The notes beneath the pieces were generated by a model. That model ran no database searches. It was not told the origin of the DNA and was given only the letters and a program-made list of their open reading frames with translations. From NCBI GenBank assembly GCA_020343575.1, contig CP070801.1, positions 589,150 through 596,719 on the forward strand: a stretch of 7,570 nt of DNA, written 5' to 3'. The translations under genes were made by a program, and so were the position numbers. This document shows, piece by piece, positions 1 to 4,836 of this stretch (position 1 is the first letter of the stretch; each line of letters opens with the position of its first letter). Source of the DNA: Candidatus Aenigmatarchaeota archaeon (lineage in GTDB: Archaea; Aenigmatarchaeota; Aenigmatarchaeia; QMZP01).

Positions 1-1
1 C

Positions 2-484
2 CTTAGACAAGCGTTTGCTGGGGAATCCCAGGCAAACAGAAGATATCTTGCATTTGCCAAAAAAGCAGAAGAGGAGGGTCTGAAAAACGTTGCCAGGCTT
101 TTCATGGCTGCTGCAGAAGCCGAGACAGTGCACGCCCTTAACCACATAAAGGCTGATGGTGGAATCAAAGTAACAAAAGAAAATATACAAGTAGCGATAG
201 AGGGCGAGAGATATGAAAACACAGAGATGTACCCAAAGTTCATAGAAGAGGCCAAGAAGGAAGGTAACACAGAAGCAGAGAAGAGTTTTGACTGGGCAAA
301 CAGAGTAGAAAAGATTCATCAGGGCTTTTACGAGAAAGCTCTAGAGAAACTTAATGCGGGTCATGATATTGAGAGAAAGGACTACTACGTTTGTCAGACA
401 TGCGGAAACACTGTAGAAGGTGAGCCACCTGAAGCATGCCCGATATGCGGAATGCCAAAAAGCCAGTTCAAAAAAATCGAGTGA
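2..484 (+). CDS. Rubrerythrin, 5'-truncated by the window edge
   Basis: Non-haem di-iron peroxidase that reduces hydrogen peroxide to water in the cytoplasm of anaerobes. The frame is open from base 2 and already in conserved protein (FAGESQANRRY), so the first ATG at 104 is internal. About 12-15 residues are probably missing upstream. Numbering the 160 visible residues, the ferritin-like domain shows E8, then E41xxH44, then YE72NTE75MYP, then E103xxH106, which match the di-iron ligand positions of known rubrerythrins. The C-terminal rubredoxin domain has C131xxC134G and C146PxC149G, the four iron-binding cysteines. It is the first visible gene of a + strand operon, and a rubredoxin-like gene follows after 4 bases. 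The family assignment is secure; the promoter and true start lie outside the window. Confidence 0.96.
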   Translation, partial: LRQAFAGESQANRRYLAFAKKAEEEGLKNVARLFMAAAEAETVHALNHIKADGGIKVTKENIQVAIEGERYENTEMYPKFIEEAKKEGNTEAEKSFDWANRVEKIHQGFYEKALEKLNAGHDIERKDYYVCQTCGNTVEGEPPEACPICGMPKSQFKKIE

Positions 485-488
485 TATA

Positions 489-635
489 ATGGCAGATAAA
501 AGATTTTTCAGATGCAACGTATGCAATGATATCCATTATGGGATTTCGGGACCAGAGATTTGCCCTACATGCCAAGCCAAAAACGCATACGTTGAGATTG
601 ATAAAGAAGAAGCAAAGAAAGTGATGGGATTATGA
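489..635 (+). CDS. Small rubredoxin-like iron protein (48 aa)
   Basis: A 48-residue protein starting MADKRFFRCNVC. It has C9xxC12 and C25PxC28, a four-cysteine site for one iron (or possibly zinc). Only 12 residues separate the two pairs. That is far shorter than in classical rubredoxin and like the rubredoxin domain at the end of rubrerythrin, so it looks like a stand-alone copy of that domain. I chose the ATG at 489 because GAGTGAT (479-485) gives a Shine-Dalgarno match 3 bases upstream; the same frame is open further upstream but only over the end of the rubrerythrin gene. Its stop codon overlaps the next gene's start (ATGA at 632-635), so the two are probably translationally coupled. By inference it is an electron carrier for its neighbours. 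A structural zinc ribbon is the alternative. Confidence 0.85.
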   Translation: MADKRFFRCNVCNDIHYGISGPEICPTCQAKNAYVEIDKEEAKKVMGL

Positions 636-904
636 ACAAGGAAGAGTTGAGAAGGGTATGGGAAAGGTTTACAGAGAAAAATGACTTCATGCTTAACCCT
701 GACAAATCGTTGGTAGATATGGTCATAGATGGGGTTTTAGAAAACGAAAAGAAACATGGTCTCATGCTTTGTCCATGCAGGTTGAGAGACGGGACAAGAG
801 AGAAGGATTTGGAACTAATCTGTCCCTGCAATTTTAAAGCTCAGAGTGTTTGGAAAGACAAAGGCAGATGCTGGTGCGGATTGTTCGTTAAAAGAGGTGA
901 GTAA
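632..904 (+). CDS. Ferredoxin-thioredoxin reductase catalytic (beta) subunit
   Basis: A 90-residue protein with the FTR signature C47PC49, C64PC66 and C80WC82. In this family six of these cysteines hold a [4Fe-4S] cluster and an adjacent redox-active disulfide, used to move electrons from ferredoxin to a thioredoxin or other disulfide. The CPC/CPC/CxC order is clear. Spacings (14 and 13 residues) differ from the plant enzyme (16 and 8), as expected for a divergent archaeal member. There is no variable alpha subunit in the window, which is usual outside phototrophs. The start overlaps the previous stop by four bases, with GTGAT (621-625) as Shine-Dalgarno. The superoxide reductase gene begins directly after its stop. 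The partner disulfide protein is not encoded here. Confidence 0.9.
   Translation: MNKEELRRVWERFTEKNDFMLNPDKSLVDMVIDGVLENEKKHGLMLCPCRLRDGTREKDLELICPCNFKAQSVWKDKGRCWCGLFVKRGE
894..900 (+). promoter_or_regulatory. Shine-Dalgarno of the superoxide reductase gene
   Basis: GAGGTGA lies 4 bases before the ATG at 905 and complements the archaeal 16S rRNA 3' end. It overlaps the last codons of the FTR gene, so ribosomes can reinitiate within the operon transcript. Confidence 0.75.
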
Positions 905-1279
905 ATGACAGAAATAAATCAGATCTATAAGTGCAATGTTTGTGGGAACGTAGTAGAGGTTCTGCATGCAGGAGCCGGAGAGCTCGTTTGCTGCGGACAG
1001 CCAATGGAACTGCTTAAAGAAAAGACAGAAGACGAAGGTCAGGAGAAACATGTTCCTGTAATCGAGAAGACAGAAACAGGAGTGAAAGTGAAGGTTGGTT
1101 CAGTTCCCCATCCGATGGAGGAGAACCACTACATTGAATGGATAGAGGTAATCGCTGAGGGGAAGGTCTGTAGGAAGCAATTGAAACCAGGCGAGCAGCC
1201 AGAAGCAGAATTTGAGGTAAAAGCGGATAACATTCAGGCGAGGGAATACTGCAACATTCATGGTTTGTGGAAAGTGTAG
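905..1279 (+). CDS. Superoxide reductase, two-iron type (desulfoferrodoxin)
   Basis: Reduces superoxide to hydrogen peroxide in the cytoplasm without making O2. It is 124 residues and complete. The N-terminal desulforedoxin domain has C10xxC13G and C29C30G, the Fe(Cys)4 centre I. The catalytic domain has E47-K48-H49, H69, H75, C116 and H119, the full set expected for the square-pyramidal Fe(His)4Cys centre II plus the conserved Glu-Lys pair. GAGGTGA (894-900) is a strong Shine-Dalgarno 4 bases before the ATG, which immediately follows the FTR stop codon. The peroxide formed would be the substrate of the rubrerythrin at the start of the operon, and the rubredoxin-like protein is a candidate electron donor (inference). 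It is the last gene of the operon and faces a convergent gene 9 bases away. Confidence 0.97.
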   Translation: MTEINQIYKCNVCGNVVEVLHAGAGELVCCGQPMELLKEKTEDEGQEKHVPVIEKTETGVKVKVGSVPHPMEENHYIEWIEVIAEGKVCRKQLKPGEQPEAEFEVKADNIQAREYCNIHGLWKV

Positions 1280-1288
1280 GAAACCACA
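1261..1288. other. Hairpin-capable sequence between two convergent genes
   Basis: TGGTTT (1261-1266) and AAACCA (1281-1286) are perfect inverted copies. TGTGG/CCACA (1266-1270/1284-1288) is an alternative stem in the same place. It spans the superoxide reductase stop and the 9-base gap before the DUF1704 stop. It has no long T-tract, so a terminator role is only possible. Confidence 0.35.
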
Positions 1289-2398
1289 CTATTCCGGAAT
1301 TGAATTAGCCATAGCACGGAGTCTTTTGGGAAGGGTTTCAGGCGCCCTGTAGAGTCCCTTGAGTTCCTTTATCCTGTCTGCGTATTCCAGGGAAATCCTT
1401 CCTGTGTAGAGAATCCACTCCTCACCCCCATTCTCAAGGTATTCCCTGACCATATTGAGACCCCTGATGTAGAGGTTTCTGTTGAAGTTGGTCCCCTTCT
1501 TTTTTGTATCAGAGAACCCCCTCTTCGCCATTAGTGTGCACTTGAAGGCCTCTTCTGGTATGAAGCCAGCAACCAGAAGCTCTCTGTTTATCTCACTGAA
1601 GGAATTTTCCTCAGCCATGACCATAGCGATTATGTTGCCTGCCCTTGTCTTTGTTCGTGGTGTATAGTCCGGAACAACAAGGTCTTCATTGTATTGGGCC
1701 ATGCCCTCGGAGGTGAAAGCCCTGAACGGGAAACCGAGCCAGAAAGCAGAGAGTGGCTGTTTACAGCCTATTTCATACTGGGCAACATGGGTCCCTATTT
1801 CATGAACAATATCGCCTGCCAGTTTTTCCCAAGAAACATCCCGAACAGGAAGGAGGATTTTCCCCTCTTCCTCTTTAACCATGATGTTTGCCCTGTTGGG
1901 ATCTATGAGTATTTCGTATTCTCTCTCTATCTGAGGTATACCATTCATGTAAAGGAGCATGAATTTCCTTACCATCTCGGGGGCTATAGTCTTGCTTTCC
2001 TCTGGGAGTTTGGTTTTGTAGTTTTTCTGTGCCCATTCAACATCATGCTGATCTGGCCTTGAAAAAATGGCAGCTGAAGCATCCTGGAAGTCAGAAGTGT
2101 CCCTGACTCTGAGGTATCTGTTGCTAAGCTGGAACTGCTCCAGAAGACCCAGATTAACATCCTTTTCGAGATCCTCCATGTATCTGCCTATTTTATCATT
2201 AAGAATGGGAATCTGTTGTTCAATATCCTTGTCTGGAGAGAAAGCAGAGTAAACAAAATAGGGATTGTATGAGGGGTTTTCCAGAACTTTCTTCCTTTCC
2301 TCTGCGAGGTTTTCAGGATTGGTGAGGCTAAGTAGTTTGTTCCAGCCAACCATCTTGTTGAGTTCCTCAAGGCCTTGGTTTATCTCTTCCTTTTTCAT
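1289..2398 (-). CDS. DUF1704 / MATCAP-type metallopeptidase (putative tyrosine carboxypeptidase family)
   Basis: A 369-residue soluble protein with no signal peptide. The active-site motif is H199-E200-I-G-T-H204 (HExxxH), followed 27 residues later by SEGMAQY, in which E231 is the likely third zinc ligand. This pairing (HEIGTH then a QEGLA-like motif) is the hallmark of DUF1704. That family includes the eukaryotic tubulin tyrosine carboxypeptidase MATCAP and bacterial proteins annotated as flavohaemoglobin expression-modulating QEGLA proteins. Here QEGLA reads SEGMA, keeping the Glu. By inference it is an active zinc peptidase; its substrate is unknown. It has its own TATA-like box at 2419-2426, about 25 bases before the start, and no clear Shine-Dalgarno, so it is probably leaderless. 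It converges on the oxidative-stress operon with 9 bases between stops. Confidence 0.85.
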   Translation of the reverse strand: MKKEEINQGLEELNKMVGWNKLLSLTNPENLAEERKKVLENPSYNPYFVYSAFSPDKDIEQQIPILNDKIGRYMEDLEKDVNLGLLEQFQLSNRYLRVRDTSDFQDASAAIFSRPDQHDVEWAQKNYKTKLPEESKTIAPEMVRKFMLLYMNGIPQIEREYEILIDPNRANIMVKEEEGKILLPVRDVSWEKLAGDIVHEIGTHVAQYEIGCKQPLSAFWLGFPFRAFTSEGMAQYNEDLVVPDYTPRTKTRAGNIIAMVMAEENSFSEINRELLVAGFIPEEAFKCTLMAKRGFSDTKKKGTNFNRNLYIRGLNMVREYLENGGEEWILYTGRISLEYADRIKELKGLYRAPETLPKRLRAMANSIPE

Positions 2399-2418
2399 GA
2401 TTTGTTATTAATAAGTAG

Positions 2419-2426
2419 TATTTAAA
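2419..2426 (-). promoter_or_regulatory. TATA-like box for the DUF1704 gene
   Basis: Reads TTTAAATA on the minus strand, centred about 25 bases before the ATG at 2398. That spacing would put transcription start at or next to the start codon. It lies just past the stop codon of the DUF1611 gene. Confidence 0.6.
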
Positions 2427-2429
2427 TTC

Positions 2430-3461
2430 TTATCTTAGCAGTATCTTGGCCAGCTCTCCCAGCTTCTCTGGGCTTGATATAACATCTAAGGTAGGAAGGC
2501 CAAATCTCTCCTCTACCCCGGAGAGTATGCCCGGCAGCTTGTTCTTATCGCAGCCAAGCCCGTTTATTATATTTGCAACTACAGGCGCCTTTATGCTACT
2601 GTTCTTGATGAGCTCAAGGTGGGGATCTATCTCCTCTATCATGTTCCACTTGCTACAAAGAACTATCTTGGTGGGGCTTGAGCCAAGCAGTATCTGCCAT
2701 GCCACAATTGCACCAGCCCTGGACTCCCTTACATCAAGTACAGGTGCCCTCAGGCCAGTTTGATTGCCTACCAGGATGATGTCCGGGTGATTCTCACTCT
2801 CCACCTTCTTTATTGCACCAAAGATCGTGGGAGCTCCCTTCATAGTGGGATAGACCTCTGGTATGATCTGTTCATCTGCTCCCATAAAAACACTGCTTGG
2901 TTCTGTTCCCACAACACCAACCTTCTTTCCCAACGATTCCAGTTCTCGCTTCATGACAAACATCGCGGTTATTTTGCCGCTATTCATGCTTGTTCCAGTA
3001 AAGTTAATTACTGGGGTTTTGACAGGGTGTTCTAAACCCTTTATTGCAAATTCAGAGAATTTTTCAAACCCAAAGACTTCTGATGCTTCCTCAAATTTCA
3101 CATTATTTTCTTTTGCCAGTGTCTTGAACTCCCCTGTCTTGTCTCCGTAAAGGATTTTGCTCATGTTGTAAACGCTGAGCTTATGCTCTATTGCTTTTTT
3201 AACATTCCTTTTCCAATCCTGTACGTTTTCTGGTTTTGTAAAATAAAGACCCTCTCCTGTTGTAATCAGCATGTCTGCCTTGTTTTTCAATGCCTCATCG
3301 AAGTTACTTGTTATCGTGATATCCTTGTTGACATTAAGTAGTTCCCTTACGCTTTTTCCATTGAGTTCAGTCCTCTCGTCATATATGGCTACAATCTCAT
3401 GATTAGAGAACCTTATTATACCATGCGCATTCTGATCAAAATGGTGTATTATAATTTTCAT
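2430..3461 (-). CDS. DUF1611 family P-loop protein (DgcN-type)
   Basis: A 343-residue cytoplasmic protein starting MKIIIHHFDQ. The N-terminal half is an alpha/beta domain as in DUF1611_N. The C-terminal domain opens with a P-loop, GTSMNSGKIT at residues 156-165, with K163 as the phosphate-binding lysine, followed by VGVVGTEPSS and a conserved VGNQTGLRAP segment. The family includes DgcN, described as an N-acetyltransferase in a D-glutamate breakdown route with the racemase DgcA. No dgcA-like gene is present here, so that role is not supported by context. The frame is open 27 codons further upstream, but that stretch is the tRNA-Pro gene. The ATG at 3461 is preceded by GGGGTGAT, so this start is firm. 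The start lies 20 bases after the tRNA-Pro 3' end with no separate promoter visible. Confidence 0.85.
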   Translation of the reverse strand: MKIIIHHFDQNAHGIIRFSNHEIVAIYDERTELNGKSVRELLNVNKDITITSNFDEALKNKADMLITTGEGLYFTKPENVQDWKRNVKKAIEHKLSVYNMSKILYGDKTGEFKTLAKENNVKFEEASEVFGFEKFSEFAIKGLEHPVKTPVINFTGTSMNSGKITAMFVMKRELESLGKKVGVVGTEPSSVFMGADEQIIPEVYPTMKGAPTIFGAIKKVESENHPDIILVGNQTGLRAPVLDVRESRAGAIVAWQILLGSSPTKIVLCSKWNMIEEIDPHLELIKNSSIKAPVVANIINGLGCDKNKLPGILSGVEERFGLPTLDVISSPEKLGELAKILLR

Positions 3462-3465
3462 TCTA

Positions 3466-3473
3466 ATCACCCC
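3466..3473 (-). promoter_or_regulatory. Strong Shine-Dalgarno deciding the DUF1611 start
   Basis: GGGGTGAT on the minus strand, 4 bases before the ATG at 3461, is a near-ideal complement to the archaeal 16S rRNA 3' end. It fixes the start. It also contrasts with the neighbouring minus-strand genes, which have TATA boxes at leaderless spacing and no clear Shine-Dalgarno. Confidence 0.8.
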
Positions 3474-3481
3474 TGATGAGA

Positions 3482-3569
3482 TGGGGCTACTGGGATTTGA
3501 ACCCAGGTCTGAAGCAATCCAGGAAATCTCCCCATGCTCCAATGCTAGGCCAAGCTACACCATAGCCCC
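3482..3569 (-). tRNA. tRNA-Pro (GGG anticodon) with a 13-nt intron
   Basis: Folds as a full cloverleaf of 75 nt after intron removal. The acceptor is GGGGCTA/TAGCCCC with A73. The D arm is GTGT/GCAT around a loop containing TTGG, the anticodon stem GGAGC/GCTTC, and the T arm CTGGG-TTCAAAT-CCCAG. The anticodon loop is A32 T33 G34 G35 G36 G37, then a 13-nt insertion, then T38. T33 and G37 support the reading GGG (Pro). CCA is not encoded. Positions of the intron: 3517-3529. The bulge-helix-bulge is weak: three central pairs, two of them G-T. It is 13 bases downstream of tRNA-Arg on the same strand. Confidence 0.9.
3517..3529 (-). other. tRNA-Pro intron (13 nt, position 37/38)
   Basis: There are 20 bases between the two anticodon stem strands and the loop needs 7, so 13 are intron. 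Placing it at the canonical 37/38 site keeps T33, G37 and the GGG anticodon. The exact boundary could shift by a base or so because the splice helix is poor. Confidence 0.75.
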
Positions 3570-3582
3570 GTTAAATGTTCCA

Positions 3583-3697
3583 CGGGCCCGAGGGGACTCG
3601 AACCCCCAACCTATGGCTTTCTTCTCTCATAGGCAAATGCCTCGAATCTTCTATTTTGAATAGAAGACCATCGCTCTATCCATTGAGCTACGGGCCC
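3583..3697 (-). tRNA. tRNA-Arg (TCT anticodon) with a 42-nt intron
   Basis: Folds to a 73-nt mature cloverleaf. The acceptor is GGGCCCG/CGGGCCC with G73. The D arm is GCTC-AATGGATA-GAGC, the anticodon stem ATGGT/GCCAT, and the T arm GGGGG-TTCGAGT-CCCCT (closed by one G-T pair). The loop C32 T33 T34 C35 T36 A37, intron, A38 gives anticodon TCT, which reads AGA/AGG, both common Arg codons in the neighbouring genes. CCA is not encoded. It is the promoter-proximal member of the tRNA pair. Confidence 0.95.
3619..3660 (-). other. tRNA-Arg intron (42 nt, position 37/38) with a perfect splice motif
   Basis: Exon bases C32-T-T-C35 pair perfectly with GAAG near the intron 3' end. They are flanked by three-base bulges (T36 A37 | T, and AA | A38). 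This is the bulge-helix-bulge cut by the archaeal splicing endonuclease. The intron also holds a small AGGC/GCCT hairpin. Confidence 0.9.
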
Positions 3698-3705
3698 ACT
3701 TACTC

Positions 3706-3730
3706 GATAGGTGGCTTAATCCAACCTATC
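3706..3730 (-). repeat. 7-bp inverted repeat upstream of tRNA-Arg
   Basis: GATAGGT (3706-3712) and ACCTATC (3724-3730) are perfect inverted copies with an 11-base loop. GG/CC can extend the stem with one bulged base. It ends 8 bases before the tRNA-Arg 5' end, in the expected leader or around the transcription start. It could be a leader hairpin relevant to 5' processing or a protein-binding site; nothing in the sequence decides between them. Confidence 0.6.
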
Positions 3731-3744
3731 CAGGCCATCGCGTG

Positions 3745-3753
3745 CTTTTTAAG
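3745..3753 (-). promoter_or_regulatory. Candidate TATA-like box for the tRNA-Arg/tRNA-Pro transcript
   Basis: CTTAAAAAG, about 50 bases upstream of tRNA-Arg, would place transcription start near 3723 and leave a leader of about 25 nt. A second AT-rich candidate, CATATATT around 3757-3764, would start the RNA slightly further upstream and include the whole inverted repeat. Confidence 0.45.
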
Positions 3754-3802
3754 GGAATATATGTGATGTTATTCACTTTTAATTTAAAGGTTTTTCAATA
3801 AA

Positions 3803-4783
3803 TCAGTTATTTATGCTTCTCTCTGTCACCCTGTTTACAATCTCAATTATCATGTCTGATGCCTCATTTGGATACCAGAAGTTTAGAAATGTTGTTGGCT
3901 CAAACTGTATTATTATCCTGTTTCTTGCTGGAAAAAGCTGTCTTTTCGGGCCTGTTGCAAGGGAACCTTTGAAGACATGCTCAATTGTTATCTTTGGGTT
4001 GCCGATCTTCTCCAAAGCGCTCCTGGTTGCGAGTAGGAAGTTCTGTGGTGAGAAATCATCATCTAACCTTTCTTTCAATCTCTTATTCGCATATCTCTTT
4101 ATGACACTCAAATCCTTTTTTATGTTGATCAAGAAGTCTGCCTTGATTTTTTTCAGGTCAAAATCCCCATATATTCTGAGTATGTTGTTTATGGCCCTCT
4201 TCTGCTCCAGGTAGGCAACATTCTTGTACTCGAAATCCGTGAGTTCAAAGAATTCAGAATATTTGGTGTTTATGTCCGACACCACCCTCTTCAAGAATCT
4301 GGTGTCTATTCCCCTGCCCTGGAAGGTTGACAGGTCCATAACAGAGGGGATAGCCTTCAGTCTTGTGAATGCTCTGTGAACAAGAACTATGAAATGTCCC
4401 TTCTTGATCTCATTCCAGAAATCCCTGTACATTTTAAACCTGTTCCTGTAGTCCTCCATGTCTTTCGCAACGAATGCGTATCTCTTTCTGTATTTATAAA
4501 GTGCTTCCTGGTCTTCATCCTCCTTGAACTTTTCATAGTAACCTAATGCCTTTTCTGGGGGAGGTATATCCCTGTTGAAGTCAACCCCAAGCAGTCTCTT
4601 CCTGGGAATGTTTGAAACAACGAGTGTCCCTCCTGTCTTCAGCCAGCAAAGGGATGCAACGGTCTCTGAATTATCATCTCTGGAGGTTGTGGTTTCCAGA
4701 GCAGGTCCTGAGTGGGGGGTCACGTATGTGGGACCCCTGCCATTCTTGTAAACCACGAAACCAGGATAGAACTTAATCTTCAT
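3803..4783 (-). CDS. Putative metallohydrolase resembling the N-formylglutamate amidohydrolase superfamily
   Basis: A 326-residue soluble protein that I do not recognise as a named gene. The N-terminal third has the order seen in N-formylglutamate amidohydrolases and related zinc hydrolases: VTPHSG (H24), then RDDNSE (E40), then SNIPRKRLLGVDFNRDIP (57-74), like the family's R-x-V-D-x-N-R segment. Further on, FIVLVHRAF (H136) sits where those enzymes have an I-D-x-H zinc ligand, though the Asp is replaced by Val. H24, E40 and H136 are candidate zinc ligands (inference). The middle is rich in charged helices, and residues 205-240 may be coiled. The substrate is unknown; an amide or peptide bond is the guess. 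The start is supported by a TATA-like box 28 bases upstream. Confidence 0.8.
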   Translation of the reverse strand: MKIKFYPGFVVYKNGRGPTYVTPHSGPALETTTSRDDNSETVASLCWLKTGGTLVVSNIPRKRLLGVDFNRDIPPPEKALGYYEKFKEDEDQEALYKYRKRYAFVAKDMEDYRNRFKMYRDFWNEIKKGHFIVLVHRAFTRLKAIPSVMDLSTFQGRGIDTRFLKRVVSDINTKYSEFFELTDFEYKNVAYLEQKRAINNILRIYGDFDLKKIKADFLINIKKDLSVIKRYANKRLKERLDDDFSPQNFLLATRSALEKIGNPKITIEHVFKGSLATGPKRQLFPARNRIIIQFEPTTFLNFWYPNEASDMIIEIVNRVTERSINN

Positions 4784-4807
4784 GTTATAATATTTGGCAG
4801 ATTATTG

Positions 4808-4815
4808 TTTTAAAT
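4808..4815 (-). promoter_or_regulatory. TATA-like box for the hydrolase-like gene
   Basis: ATTTAAAA on the minus strand, centred about 28 bases before the ATG at 4783, fits a leaderless mRNA. No Shine-Dalgarno precedes the start. Confidence 0.6.
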
Positions 4816-4816
4816 C

Positions 4817-4828
4817 AAAAGGAAAAAA
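4817..4828 (-). terminator. T-rich tract after the MscS-like gene
   Basis: On the minus strand, TTTTTTCCTTTT begins about 9 bases after the channel gene's stop codon. Archaeal RNA polymerase terminates at such U-tracts, and the next gene's TATA box follows directly, so this is a plausible terminator. No hairpin is needed or seen. Confidence 0.45.
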
Positions 4829-4836
4829 TGTAACCA

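Noticed and set aside
1694..2062. A 122-codon open frame on the + strand inside the metallopeptidase gene
   Set aside because: It is antisense to a well-supported conserved protein covering the HExxxH site, has no family motif, and shows no ribosome-binding site or promoter.
3473..3512. C-box-like TGATGAG and D-box-like CTGA on the + strand, suggesting a C/D box sRNA
   Set aside because: The boxes overlap the antisense of tRNA-Pro and the DUF1611 Shine-Dalgarno, and no C'/D' pair or terminal stem is present; chance is more likely.
3462..3542. A 27-codon N-terminal extension of the DUF1611 gene starting at 3542
   Set aside because: It translates the tRNA-Pro gene, and a strong Shine-Dalgarno sits directly before the ATG at 3461.
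3606..3729. The 9-base word CCAACCTAT present both in the tRNA-Arg gene and in the upstream inverted repeat
   Set aside because: It is too short to argue for a tRNA duplication, and the flanking bases do not match.
3813..4214. A 133-codon + strand open frame antisense to the hydrolase-like gene
   Set aside because: Its hydrophobic look is what the complement of charged Lys/Glu-rich helices produces; there is no independent evidence of expression.
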